NCBI GenBank assembly: GCA_903813345.2
Contig: CAIIXF020000005.1
Coordinates: forward strand, 4,493,375-4,557,374
DNA: 64,000 nt
From: Owenia fusiformis
Lineage: Eukaryota > Annelida > Polychaeta > Sabellida > Oweniidae
Reading direction: 5' to 3'
Part shown: piece by piece, positions 1 through 12,212 of the stretch
Numbering within the stretch: position 1 is the first letter of the stretch
Layout: every line of letters begins with the position of its first letter
Notes under the pieces: generated by a model
Told to the model about the DNA's origin: nothing
Databases searched by the model: none
Seen by the model: only the letters and a program-made list of their open reading frames with translations
Position numbers and translations under genes: made by a program

Positions 1-149
1 CTTCTACCCCCATAGGGTATAAGTGTACAAAATATGAACAAAATCGGGCCAACGGTATTTGAGTTATTGCCCGGACGGACGGACAGACTAACGGACGGAG
101 GCGTTCCCTATATCCCTCCAAACTTCGTTCGATGGGATAACAAATAATC
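1..149 (-). mobile_element. Terminal fragment of repeat family C (TIR ATCCCATCGAAC)
   Basis: Reverse-strand copy of the end of a repeat seen again at 25,745, 51,898 and, inverted, up to 61,998. It reads outward into the terminal motif ATCCCATCGAAC, preceded by a short tccg/cgga tetramer run. Only the outer 150 bp are inside the window; the rest lies before position 1, inside ING3 intron 4. No coding sequence is visible in it. Confidence 0.75.
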
Positions 150-418
150 TCAAATCAGTATTGTAGAATAACTACTAGCAATAAAAATACCATTTCTACA
201 TCATACTAGCCAAATTGGCAAGGATGGTTGAAGTTCATTTTTTCAAGCCAAGCTTCAGTTAAAAAGTGAGAATTTGACAGTTTACTCTGTATTTGCCATT
301 CTGGAAAGCAAATTTTGATCAATCCCAAAACCAATTTTACACTCGCAATCAGTTAGTGGCAAATGGTTGTATTTTCACATTGCTATGGACATAGTAAACA
401 AGCATTAACATGACAAAA

Positions 419-965
419 TGTCACCACCTAGTTGCTCATAATATTATTAGTTCAATCTTAAGTCAGATTTGAATTTCTAAGAACTTGTAGTTGATTTTGA
501 AAAAGAAAATTGGTCAATTTGAAGCAAGATAGAAAATACCTTGAGAATGTCATTGAAGGTCAAATCTATAGTCAGATTTGAACATTTAAGAACTTATGTA
601 GATGATTTTGAATAAAAAATTGCTCAATTTAAACAAGTTGAAAAAAGACCTTTTTGACATTTTTTGACCTTGAGAAGGTCATTGAAGGTCAAATCTCAAA
701 TCTAAAGTCAGATTTGAACTTCTGATAACTTGTAGATGATTTTGAATTTGGAGCAAGTCGAAAAAATACCTTTTTGACCTTGAGAAGGTCAAATCTTAAA
801 TATAAAGTCAGGTTTGAACTTCTGAAAACTTAGAAGTCAGTCTAAACAGTTAGTTAGTAATTGAAAGTTGTAAGAATTTGTTACAGACTCAGATCGCCAA
901 CCACCAACCGCCGTTAAAAAAACGGAGACCATAACAATATATCACCACTTTTTGGTGGTGACATA
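419..965 (+). mobile_element. Repeat family D copy 1 (TIR TGTCACCACC) with three minisatellite units
   Basis: Starts with TGTCACCACC and ends with GGTGGTGACA, a 10-bp terminal inverted repeat. The interior has about three copies of the ~130-bp unit that is expanded at 1,738-3,900, followed by a unique tail (gtcagtctaaacag ... aacggagaccataac) shared with copy 2. The left flank ATTAACATGACA is common to all three copies, so the true end may lie slightly further out. It sits in ING3 intron 4. It is non-coding and presumably non-autonomous. Confidence 0.75.
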
Positions 966-1076
966 ATAAAACTGTTTATGTTTCAAGACTGCATCATATT
1001 AAAGTCCATTTATTGAGGCCATCAAATCAATAGTAACTCTAGGTTTATAAAATACATTAATGAACTTGACACTTAC

Positions 1077-4000
1077 CAATTCATATATTTGGTTCGCTAA
1101 CTGCACTTTTTCATCTGCATCTTCTAATGCTTTGTTGTATTCCTAAAATTAAACAAAAAGAATTTGATCATGTATATTGTCATGACGTCATTTATCTTTA
1201 AAAATCTCAAGTTTAGTTGGAAATTAAAACACTGATTTCAACATTTTGTAAAGAAAATATATATCAGTCATACCATGGGCTTTCATACCTCTGTTAGTGG
1301 AACAAGACCAACTGACTTAATGTTAAATGAACCTCTATAAATGGAACACCTCCCAAGTAGAACAATTTTAAGAGGTACCCAAGGTGTTCTACTTAGACAG
1401 GTTTTATTGTATTTTATTGTATGAAATGAAGTTTTAAGTAATGTACCTCTTTCAGTTTTTTAAACTGCTCATCCCTAACATCTGATTTGACAGTTTTGTC
1501 AACATGGCACTTTTTGAAGAACTGTTTTACTCTATCATCAAGGCTGTCCATTGCATCTACAAAAATATGGTATGTTTTATCATAAAGGTCCAAGGTTTTA
1601 TTAGCAGCATGATAAAATTACCGGAACTTACTAGATAACGCCAATGTTTAGGATGTAAAGTTATGTTGCCAAAAGAAAACAAGGCATTAACATGACAAAA
1701 TGTCACCACCTAGTTGCTCACAATATCATGAGTTCAAACTTAAGTCAGATTTGAATTTCTGAGAACTTGTAAAGTCAAATTTGAACTTCTGAAAAGATGT
1801 AGATGATTTTGAAAAAAAATTGGGTCAATTTGAAGCAAGTTGAAAACAGACCTTTTTGACCTTTTTTGACCTTGAGAAGGTCATTAAAGGTCAAATGTCA
1901 AATCTAAAGTCAGATTTGAATTTCTGAGAACATGTAGATGATTTTGAAAAAAAAATTAGTCAATTTGAAGCAAGTTGAAAAAAGACCTGTTTGACCTTTT
2001 TTGACCTTGAGAAGGTCATTGAAGGTCAAATGTCAAACCTAAAGTCAAATCAAAAGTCATATTTGAATTTCTGAGAACATGTAGATGATTTTGAAAAAAA
2101 ATTTAGTCAATTTGAAGCAAGATGAAAAAATACCTTTTTGACCTTTTTTGACATTGAGAAGGTCATTGAAGGTCAAATGTCAAATCTAAAATCAGATTTG
2201 AATTTCTGAGAACATGTAGATGATTTTGAAAAAAAATTTAGTCAATTTGAAGCAAGATGAAAAAATACCTTTTTGACCTTTTTTGACATTGAGAAGGTCA
2301 TTGAAGGTCAAATGTCAAATCTAAAATCAGATTTGAATTTCTGAGAACATGTAGATGATTTTGAAAAAAAATTTAGTCAATTTGAAGCAAGTTGAAAAAA
2401 GACCTTTTTGACCTTTTTTGACCTTGAGAAGGTCATTGAAGGTCAAATGTCAAATCTAAAGTCAGATTTGAATTTCTGAGAACACGTAGATGATTTGGAA
2501 AAAATTCTTTATTCAATTTGAAGCAAGTTGAAAACGGACCTTTTTGACCTTTTTTGACCTTGAGAAGGTCATTAAAGGTCAAATGTCAAATCTAAAGTCA
2601 GATTTGAATTTCTGAGAACATGAAGATGATTTTGAAAAAAAAATTAGTCAATTTGAAGCAAGTTGAAAAAAGACCTTTTTGACCTTTTTTGACCTTGAGA
2701 AGGTCATTGAAGGTCAAATGTCAAATCTAAAGTCATATTTGAATTTCTGAAAACATGTAGATGATTTAGAAAAAAATTTAGTCAATTTGAAGCAAGATGA
2801 GAAAATACCTTTTTGACCTTTTTTGACATTGAGAAGGTCATTGAAGGTCAAATGTCAAATCTAAAGTCAGATTTGAATTTCTGAGAACATGTAGATGATT
2901 TTGAAAAAAAAATAGTCAATTTGAAGCAAGTTGAAAAAAGACCTTTTTGACCTTTTTTGACTTTAAGAAGGTCATTGAAGGTAAAATGTCAAATCTTAAG
3001 TCAAATCTAAAGTCAGATTTGAATTTCTGAGAACACGTAGATGATTTTGAAAAAAAATTTAGTCAATTTGAAGCAAGTTGAAAACATACCTTTTTGACCT
3101 TTCTTGACCTTGAGAAGGTCATTGAAGGTCAAATGTCAAATCTAAAGTCAGATTTGAATTTCTGAGAACACATAGATGATTTTAAAAAAAAAATTTAGTC
3201 AATTTGAAGCAAGTTGAAAACAGACCTTTTTGACCTTTTTTGACCTTGAGAAGGTCATTGAAGGTCAAATGTCAAATCTAAAGTCAGATTTGAATTTCTG
3301 AGAACATGTAGATGATTTTGAAAAAAAATTTTAGTCAATTTGAAGCAAGTTGAAAAAAGACCTTTTTGACCTTTTTTGACTTTGACTTTGAGAAGGTCAT
3401 TGAAGGTCAAATGTCAAATCTAAAGTCAGATTTGAATTTCTTAGAACACGTAGATGATTTTGAAAATTTTTTTTAGTCAATTTGAAGCAAGTTGAAAACA
3501 GACCTTTTTGACCTTTTTTGACCTTGAGAAGGTCATTGAAGGTCAAATGTCAAATCTTAAGTCAGATTTGAATTTCTGAGAACACGTAGATGATTTTGAA
3601 AAAAAAATTTAGTCAATTTGAAGCAAGTTGAAAACAGACCTTTTTGACCTTTTTTGACCTTGAGAAGGTCATTGAAGGTCAAATGTCAAATCTAAAGTCA
3701 GATTTGAAGGTCAAATGTCAAATCTAAAGTCAAATTTGAATTTCTGAGAACATGTAGATGATTTTGAAAAAAAATTTAGTCAATGTGAAGCAAGTTGAAA
3801 AAAGACCTTTTTGACCTTGAGAAGGTCATTGAAGGTCAAATGTCAAATCTAAAGTCAGATTTGAACTTCTGAGAACATGTAGATGATTTAGAAAAAAATT
3901 GAAGTCAGTCTAAACAGTATTTGTTAAGTTATAGGAAGTTGTAAGGAATTGTTACAGACGCCGGACGCCAACCGCCGGACGCCAACCACCAACCGCCGGA

Positions 4001-6401
4001 CGCCGTCGCAAAAAAACGGAGACCATAACAATATGTCACCACTTTTGGTGGTGACATAAAAATATAAGATTATTCTATGGTTTTGAAAAATAGCATTTAT
4101 ATCCATGAGTGGATATTGATATCTTCACAAGCGAACACAAGCACATCTTGTAAAACAAACCATATCAAATTGTTTGACAAAGAAGAGATGTTGCCATCCA
4201 CATTTCAAATATTCCGTCAACTTGAATGTTGCTCATCTTTTTAGACTGAAATACTAGAATAGTACTCAATTTGGCAGACTTCCACTATACATAGATTTGA
4301 AGATTAAAAGCTTAGCCACCATGGTTCATGTCTATTGAAATAATTATGTCTTCTGTATATAGATGAATGCACATGGGATGCAGTCTCTGCCTTCACCATA
4401 ATTTCAACAACTGGGGATAAACTGTAAATAATACCATGAAACCTCAGAAAGTCCATGATGGATATAGTCCTGAGTAAGGACACTAGCGGTTACCGTTAGT
4501 GGTTTGGTTTTCTGTATAAAAAGTCATTTTTCTCCTTTCCTACCCCATTAGAGCGCCATTTGGCGTTTGGGAAGTGAATTGGGACTAAATATTTATAAGG
4601 TAGGTCCTGATTTATCTGAAAACATGCCAAAGTTCAGTGGGAAATCTCATTTTAAGCTGGCGGCGGAGTGATTTTGACCTTGGTGATTTTACCAGAATTC
4701 TCTGAGAAATCTGACGATAGAGGGGGTTAGTGTCTTCAAGTTTATTTATCTCAAAAATTCGGTGGACAACCCATGGTAAGATTGTTATAGCAGTCTAGGC
4801 GAGTCTCTCCCGAACACTGTGGTATGTTGCACTAGGCTTGGATACTAATCGTTAATAAGATACAGGGTAAAATGTTATAATGGCCACCTATGGGAAACTC
4901 TACTGTGGTCTTCAACCTATTAGAAGGCGCATTCTTGGGGTATTTTGTAGGTTTTGTCCCCTTTTGAGGTGTTTAAGTTCATTAAGAAGCCTAATAGCGC
5001 ATATCATATTAAAGGACTGTATCTTAGCTGAACAATGGTACCAAAATCGTGACATTTTGAAGCAACTTTAGTGTTTTGGGGGCGAGGCCATTGTGCCAAG
5101 TACCCCGAATTCCATTCTCCCGTGCCATTCAATTGTCTTCTGGGCAGTTTTGAATGAACCTTTGTTTCTCCCTAACGTTATGACGTCATAATATGCAATT
5201 GAACGCCTTGACATGGATATCACTCGAAAGATATTAGAAATCGCTTTCCAATGATACCCCGTATAGCCATGTTCCCCTCAGTTGGGTGTACTCAATCTGT
5301 GATGCAAACTGTAAGGTGCACCCCTACCCCAAAGAAATTTCAAGAAATCTCAAAATCAAATTTCCTGAATTTTGCTAAAAGGACCTGTGTCTATAAGGAT
5401 TGAATCTTCCCCCGTGCATTTTCTCAAATATAGCATTGTTATATACCATTGTGATCGGGATAATGCCTACAATGCTAATATAACCATGTTGAAAGAAAAC
5501 AAACTAATTTAGTTTACTATTAGGATATAGTCCTGAGTAAGGACACTAGCGGTTACCGTTAGTGGTTTGGTTTTCTGTATAAAAAGTCATTTTTCTCCTT
5601 TCCTACCCCATTAGAGCGCCATTTGGCGTTTGGGAAGTGAATTGGGACTAAATATTTATAAGGTAGGTCCTGATTTATCTGAAAACATGCCAAAGTTCAG
5701 TGGGAAATCTCATTTTAAGCTGGCGGCGGAGTGATTTTGACCTTGGTGATTTTACCAGAATTCTCTGAGAAATCTGACGATAGAGGGGGTTAGTGTCTTC
5801 AAGTTTATTTATCTCAAAAATTCGGTGGACAACCCATGGTAAGATTGTTATAGCAGTCTAGGCGAGTCTCTCCCGAACACTGTGGTATGTTGCACTAGGC
5901 TTGGATACTAATCGTTAATAAGATACAGGGTAAAATGTTATAATGGCCACCTATGGGAAACTCTACTGTGGTCTTCAACCGATAAATCTTATCCAAAAAC
6001 GAAAGTGAAACTGAAAATATCAGATGAGCAGTGGCGACATCATGCGGTCATTTGTCAAACCTGGCATTAAACATTCAAAACACTTATTACTCCATGAAAA
6101 CACATGCAATGTGGATCAAATTTTGCCACTTTATACAAAATATAATTTTGCATATGACAATGGAAAGAAAAATTGTAAACAACTTACTCTGCACCTGCAA
6201 ATCCATCTCCCTCATCTCAGTAAATCGATCTCGCATCTCCATTGGGAGATTTTCTATCACTGAAAATACGAAGCAAAATTAGCCATTTCGACCTTAACGG
6301 CATCTTCAAAAGTGATACTCATTGAAGGAATATATCATAAATAATGTTTTTAGAATCTATTTTTCATACTTACTCTCCAAATAGTCCTCTAAATACAACA
6401 T
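1077..6401 (-). CDS. ING3: ING3, N-terminal four coding exons (partial; continues past window start)
   Basis: Inhibitor of growth 3, the PHD-finger subunit of the NuA4/TIP60 histone acetyltransferase complex; nuclear. Exons on the minus strand: 6,401-6,374, 6,259-6,188, 1,556-1,447 and 1,142-1,077, all with GT-AG borders and matching phases (1, 1, 0, 0), giving 92 residues. The protein starts MLYLEDYLEMIENLPMEMR and includes DRFTEMREMDLQVQNAMD and LEDADEKVQLANQIYEL, near-identical to what I recall of vertebrate ING3; this is the helical ING N-terminal domain that binds complex partners. The Asp/Lys-rich stretch in exon 3 is more divergent. The central region and the C-terminal PHD finger would lie before position 1. 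Intron 2 is about 4.6 kb and filled with repeats. The start is the only ATG before a conserved N-terminus. Transcription diverges from AMT. Family identity comes from remembered sequence, not a search. Confidence 0.93.
1289..1405 (-). repeat. Short dispersed repeat, inverted copy also at 18,150-18,290
   Basis: The stretch around gaccaactgacttaatgtt, followed by tgaacctctataaatggaac, is found in reverse complement near 18,180-18,250. Both copies are in non-coding DNA. It is probably an old MITE-like element; ends and target duplication were not resolved. Confidence 0.55.
1701..4058 (+). mobile_element. Repeat family D copy 2 with ~16-unit minisatellite of AGGTCA half-sites
   Basis: The same TIR pair as copy 1 (TGTCACCACC ... 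GGTGGTGACA) brackets a tandem array of about 16 units of ~135 bp, counted by the recurring gaatttctgagaac. Each unit carries a T-run, the segment TGACCTTGAGAAGGTCA and a further AGGTCA, so nuclear-receptor-type half-sites recur four to five times per unit. The tail has short cgccggacgccaac repeats. It lies in ING3 intron 2. No coding capacity; an apparent short minus-strand frame near 4,000 is incidental. Confidence 0.85.
4460..5980 (+). repeat. Pair of identical 458-bp direct repeats (4,460-4,917 and 5,523-5,980)
   Basis: The two copies read the same base for base on my inspection and are separated by 605 bp of unrelated sequence. Each starts GGATATAGTCCTGAG and ends GTGGTCTTCAACC, and contains the hairpin CACTAGCGGT-TACCGTTAGTG near its start. 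The arrangement resembles a terminal-repeat retrotransposon in miniature, but the copies lack TG...CA ends, no primer-binding site was recognised, and the flanks match only over gat. A recent unequal duplication is an equal alternative. No protein-coding signal in the spacer. It lies in ING3 intron 2. Confidence 0.85.
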
Positions 6402-6974
6402 TTTGGTTCCTTATTTTTTCGGGGGGCAAAATGTACTTCAGCATATGTGATTTTGATTATGTAGTAGGGGTTTTCTGATTGGCTGAAAATAAATAAGCAA
6501 TTTAAGGTAAAATGCTTCATTTCTGATCTTTTGGAGTCGTTCTAAATCATTTCAGCATATATATTCGATACACATAATATATTTGTTATAAATGAAACAA
6601 CTAAAGTAAACATAAAAGCCCGTGGCTTTCATTTTTTCCTGAATATGTCTAAAACTACTGATTTCAGTCAGCCAATCAAATTTTACTTAACATCTTATTT
6701 GGTATTTTTAAATTTCAATTAGTGTCCTCCATCTTTAATTTTCATGATTTTTTAAATGACAACTGCGCAAGAACAACACTCGTAAACACATAAAATAAGA
6801 TTCACAACGGGTTTTAGCATTCTTTAGTATATGAAAAATTGAAACAATGAATACGAAATCTTGAGATTTAGCTAAAATATGAGATTATCATTTTGGCAAG
6901 TACTCAAATTTGATTGGTTGGCTTCAGATATCTAAGACTTCCGGTTTAGGCAGATTGAAAGTTTATTTGTGAAA
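6402..6974. promoter_or_regulatory. Shared ING3/AMT divergent promoter region
   Basis: 573 bp between the two start codons, ING3 leaving on the minus strand and AMT on the plus strand. Three CCAAT boxes (NF-Y type) are visible: ATTGG at 6,478-6,482, CCAAT at 6,672-6,676 and ATTGG at 6,913-6,917. No clear TATA box in either direction. The spacing and CCAAT content fit a bidirectional housekeeping promoter; this is inference, as transcription starts cannot be read from sequence. Confidence 0.6.
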
Positions 6975-9900
6975 ATGAGTTTATTTCTTAAAAATGCACT
7001 GTCTTATGGGGTTAATAAATATCTTAAACAGTTGCCTGTAATAGCGTTTACACCTCAAAAAAGATATGCAAGTTCGGGAGTGAGTATCCTGTTTTATTTT
7101 CTTTGAAAATCCAAATAATATTTTCAAAAATAAAAATTGTGAAAGTGAAAGTGAAACTTAAAGAGCCATCAAGACACTTTATTGTTATGATGAGATGATA
7201 GCTCTTTTTCATGCAGTTAGGCTATAATAAATTGAGCAATTTATGTTTAATTGAAAGGTAATTTACTTGCCATACATAGCAAACATGTAAAGTAGATTTC
7301 ATGGCCTGACTTCGTCGGTAGAACTTGAAAAATAAGATTTACCTGAAGATTAGGAGTCTACCCCACCCTTCCCCATCCTAACTTTTGTGTATTTCAGAAG
7401 GTTATGTATGTTAAAGCTAATAGGCTTTTGTAATTTAGAGAATTTCAACCATGTTAATTTTGATAACAATTTTAGTAACATGGCAGAAATATATTCAAAG
7501 AATAGAGGCTACACATATGAGTATGACATGGTCACAAACTTCAAAAGAAACCAAAACATGTACATGTACAATATAGATATGTTTTTATTTTTCCATATAG
7601 ATCTAATATTGCAATATTGTCCCTCAATCGCTTATTTTTTAGATTTAAAGTTGTCAAGAAGTCTTAAGATTAAAATTTCTTTTGCAGGCTTTATCATGGG
7701 CTTTCAACAACAAATTGTACATACATGTAACATGTACCTGTATATAACTATTTCTATCAGATCACTGTCATTGTCAGTGTCTTTATTTTTAGTCCAATGA
7801 CTTGAAGAAAACAGTTTTATATGACCTGCATGTGGAGCTTGGTGGCAAGATGGTAGATTTTGCTGGTTGGCTGATGCCTGTTCAGTACAAGAACATGGGC
7901 ATAGGACCTTCAACTAACCACACAAGAACGCAATGCAGCCTTTTTGATGTGTCACATATGCTACAAACAAAAATACATGGTAAAGATAGAGTGAAATTCA
8001 TGGAAAGTCTAACAGTTGCTGATGTTGCTGGGTTAGCTGAGAATAGTGGGACTCTTTCTGTGTTCACCAATGACAACGGTGGAATAGAAGATGACTTGAT
8101 CATCAACAACATTGCTGATCATTTATATGTTGTCTCAAATGCTGGTTGCTCTGATAAAGATCTGGCAAATATGCAGGTAAGAAAAACTTATAAGTGTGTT
8201 TAAAGAAAAAACTGCAAACAGCAAATAAGCAGTAAAACTAGCTATATTAAATACATACTGTAGTAATATATGATATTATGCATAAGTATAGTACTACATT
8301 CTGAGCCTTTGTAAGATTTCACCATTATAATTTTTATTAAGTTGTTTTGATTTGTAAATTGAGTTGACATTTTACAGCCTGGATAAGGAATACTGTGATT
8401 GTATCGTGTTGACTTGTATTTTGTTATTACATGAATATGCATACAAAATGAACATTGTTGCAGGCTCAAGAAAGCAAGTTTAAATCTCAAGGCTTGGATG
8501 TCTCAGTAGAAGTTCTCCGTTATGGATTAATAGCACTTCAAGGTAAATTGCTTTCAAGTTGGGACTCTAAATCTAGATTTTCACATAAGAAATATCATGA
8601 GAGTGAATAATCATATGTTCGGCAGTACTCATATTCTATCAAATGTTCATCTATCAAAGACATGTTTAGGATAAAAAGCCTCTCAAGGCCAGCCTATATT
8701 GGCGGAATGCAGGCATATTTCACTTCATAGTGAGTTGACATATTTTATATTTTCATGCACTCATATTTCACACTTCAGGTCCAGCTATGCAGAAACTTCT
8801 TCAAACAGGTGTTAACTTCAACTTGACTGATCTGCCCTTTATGACTACAACTGAAGCATCAGTGTTTGGTATTCCTGGCTGCAGAGTCAGTAGATGTGGC
8901 TACACAGGGGAGGATGGTGTCGAGGTGAGAATTAAAGAGGCATTGTCAAGAGGCTGAAATTTCCCAGAATTCATAGATGAATCTAGGTTGAATTACCCAG
9001 AATTCAAAGATGAACCCATCTTTATGTAAAGATGAGCCCAGGTTTGAATTCTGAATCTTTGAATTTTGGGTTATTTTTTCCTCCTTTCATTTATTATCAA
9101 CCAAGCACCATATAGAAAATCTAATATTGGAACTTCATAGAATGAGGTTGTAAGAACTAAGTTTTCAAAAAATTATCTAATAAAAATCTAGAATTCTTTA
9201 AAGACTATGTATCTTTCTTCCAACATCATGTGTTCTCAGTAGAAACCATATTTTATTCTATTGTTGAAAATAGCTACAGATCGAGTGTTTTTTCAAAATC
9301 ATCTACAAGTTCTCAGAAGTTCAGATCTGACTTTAGATTTGAGATTTCACCTTCAATGACCTTCTCAAGGTCAAAAAAGGTCAAAAAGGTATTTTTTCAA
9401 CTTGCTCCAAATTGACCATTTTTTTTTCAAAATCATCTGCAAGTTCTCAAAAGTTCAAATCTGACTAGAGATTTGAGATTTGACCTTCTTGAATGACCTT
9501 CTCAAGGTAAAAGAAATTGACCTTCAATGGCCTTCTCAAGGTCAAAAAGCAATCAACTTGTTTCACATTGACCAAATTCTTTTTCCAAAATCATCTACAA
9601 GTATTCAGAAGTTCAAACCTGACTGTAGATTTAAAGTACTAGTATCGCCCTAAAATCGTCAAAAATGTTCCAAATTCATGATATCAAACGATTCCTTATG
9701 ATCCAAAGACAAAATACAACCTGTTTATGTCCGCCAATCTCACCTTCTCAGGGTCAAAAAGGTATTTTTTCAACTCATTTAAAATTGACCAATTTTTTCA
9801 AAACTACCTACAAGTTCTGAGAAATTCAAATCTGACTTGAGAATTGAGAATGAACTAATAATATTGTGAGCAACTAGGTGGTGACAATATGTCATGTTAA

Positions 9901-12212
9901 TGTCTTGTTGGTTTATGTAAAGATATTCATTATTTCAAACATTTTTTTATGTTCAGATATCAGTACCATCAGAATATACAGAGGACCTGGCCAGAAAACT
10001 GCTTCAACTTGATGGCTGTGAGGGTGCAGGATTGGGTATGTTGAAAGAAGATATTCAAATATTTTAATCAAAGTGGCAACCTTGTTTGATTTGCCTTGGA
10101 CTCGAAGGAAAATTTCTTTACATGTAGCATACACTTTGTACATAATTTGACAAAAACATCTGAGATATACGTAATATCTAATCTTTGAAGTCGTATGCAT
10201 TGTATTTTATGCATCATGTTGCAATGGACATTTATAAAATTACCAACTTTGACTGTGTCGAAGTATAGTACATTGCAGTATGACAAAGTTATGGTGTACA
10301 TGTATGTCAAAATGTACGAGTACAAAGATTTTTTTACCAATGTGAAACATTCTTTTTATCAACCTGCTCATCTTTAATGGGAAAATGTTCAGTCCTTTAC
10401 ACTATTACCAGAGACTAACATAAAACATTTTTACTGTCATGATTTTGACCAAAACTTGTTTTATCTTTTAGATTTTTAGTGTTTGTATTTTCTTATTTGT
10501 TTAGGGGCCAGAGATGCACTTCGACTTGAGGCAGGATTATGTCTCTATGGCAATGACATAGATGAGTCTACAACACCCGTTGAAGCAATGCTCACATGGA
10601 CTATAGGTAGGCCATTGCATGACCTGCTACTGAGTATCTAATGGATTAAATATTACCACAAACTTGTTCACATTTTTTCTACTTTTTTTGTTTCAAGGAA
10701 AAATATGTTTAAGCAATTACAATACAGTAACATGATAAAGTAACAATATTGTTTTGGTTTACAGAATTATTATGAGGGAAATGTATTGTTTGGCATTTTA
10801 AAAAGGAAACCCTAAGTACTGTTAGTCTAATTTAAATTCCACAATTTTTCTACTTGGTATTCCTATATATATTGTTGAATTTCAGTCGTTACTTAACATT
10901 TAGAAAGTTTAGGAAAAGTCAAAAGATAATATTTGAAGATCCAATTGAATATAAGACTCCATAAGACATATGAATTGCAACATATAAAAATATGAGGCAA
11001 TAATCAATGTTGTAGGAAAAAGGCGCAAGGAAGAAGGAGGATTCCCAGGTGCAGATGTAATACTTGCTCAACTAAAGGATGCTAAATCTGTGACTAGGAA
11101 GAGAAGAGGTTTCATCAGTTCTGGCCCACCAGCAAGAGGTACTACACTGTATTCTTCTTGGCCTTCAGGCATCTCTCCCTCTTATAAAATAACCTATATT
11201 CTATGTGTTATGTTACCTTAAAGAATCGAATAGAAGACGAGATTGATTTGCAGATGGAAAAATATTATACAAATAGTGACTGCCATTGAGGGCAATAGTG
11301 TAAATTATTTCCCCGAGGGAATATCCTCTACAATGTACTATTCCCGAAGCTGTTTTTCGTCTGCGCAGTGATGATGCGCAGACGTTTCCAAGGGTAATAG
11401 AAGTTGCAATCGTGACGTCAGCGGGCAATAGTTCAAATGTATATTCCCACTGACGTCACATTTGAGGGAATATAACTTTCCGAGGGAAATAGTAAATCTA
11501 TTTCGGAACACGTGACTAGGTATTGACCAATCAGGATTAGTGTTACATATTGGGTATATAATAATATTCATTATATGTTTGTTTGATTTTTGACTGTTTG
11601 TTTGTTTGTTTCTCATTGAAGTCATGCATTCCAATTTATTGAGATGCCTGAATTATTGTGCATTGCAATAGACAGACAGGCCATTCATGATTATTCTTCA
11701 CATTTCTCAACTTCCTACCAAAATGGGCATTTTAGACCAATATTGCTAAATATTTATTTCATGAAAGATTCTTTGATTTAAACCTATCCATTTAGAGCCA
11801 CATCATTTGGAAATGAGTCGCAAAAATTTTTGTTGACAAACTTTGACGGCAACAACTTCATGATTTTTCTTATAAGCTTCAAATATGCTAGCTTTGATTT
11901 GTGCCCACCCTGTCTATAAGGATGATTTTATTGCCTACACTATATGTGTTCCTGGGGATTATATACACATATTGTACATCTGTTTCAGGGGGAACCAAGA
12001 TATATGATGCATCAGGCGAGAAGGAGATTGGGGTCCTCACCAGTGGTGTTCCCTCGCCAACTCTTAAACAGAACGTTAGCATGGGTTATATATCCTCTAC
12101 AGCAGCTAAGTTTGGCACTGACGTTAAATTTGGAATAAGAAATAAACTCTACGACGCTAAGGTTACTAAAATGCCATTTGTACCCACAAACTATTACATT
12201 CCCAAAAAGTGA
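6975..12212 (+). CDS. AMT: Aminomethyltransferase, glycine cleavage system T-protein (complete, 8 exons)
   Basis: Tetrahydrofolate-dependent enzyme of the mitochondrial glycine cleavage system; it releases ammonia from the aminomethyl-lipoyl H-protein and forms 5,10-methylene-THF. Exons: 6,975-7,079, 7,793-8,176, 8,464-8,542, 8,779-8,924, 9,957-10,035, 10,505-10,606, 11,016-11,138 and 11,989-12,212. All have GT-AG borders and compatible phases and give 413 residues (human AMT about 403). Residues 1-35 are basic and hydroxylated with no acids, a typical mitochondrial presequence. Family motifs seen: [37 protein letters not shown] with the Asp thought to be catalytic, [40 protein letters not shown] and [10 protein letters not shown] near the C-terminus. 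Intron 4 contains an inverted family D repeat. The stop codon overlaps a donor-like GTGAGT, but the protein is already full length there. Confidence 0.97.
9268..9885 (-). mobile_element. Repeat family D copy 3, inverted, in AMT intron 4
   Basis: Reverse-complement copy with about four degenerate ~130-bp units (ttcaatgaccttctcaaggt, acaagttctcagaagttca) and the terminal GGTGGTGACA at 9,876-9,885. The far end lacks the aacggagacc tail of the other copies, so it is truncated. It ends about 70 bp before AMT exon 5, close to the expected branch-point zone. Confidence 0.75.
11298..11500. repeat. Small inverted-repeat element (MITE-like) in AMT intron 7
   Basis: Outer inverted motif: atttccccgagggaata on the left against the reverse complement of ttccgagggaaatag on the right. 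The interior has the hairpin CTGCGCAgtgatgaTGCGCAG and two TGACGTCA/TGACGTCAG sites, which match CREB/ATF consensus. It is GC-richer than the surrounding intron. No clear target duplication. Confidence 0.5.

Noticed and set aside
4460-5980. LTR retrotransposon
   Set aside because: No TG/CA termini, no primer-binding site, no convincing target duplication and no gag/pol; kept only as a direct repeat pair.
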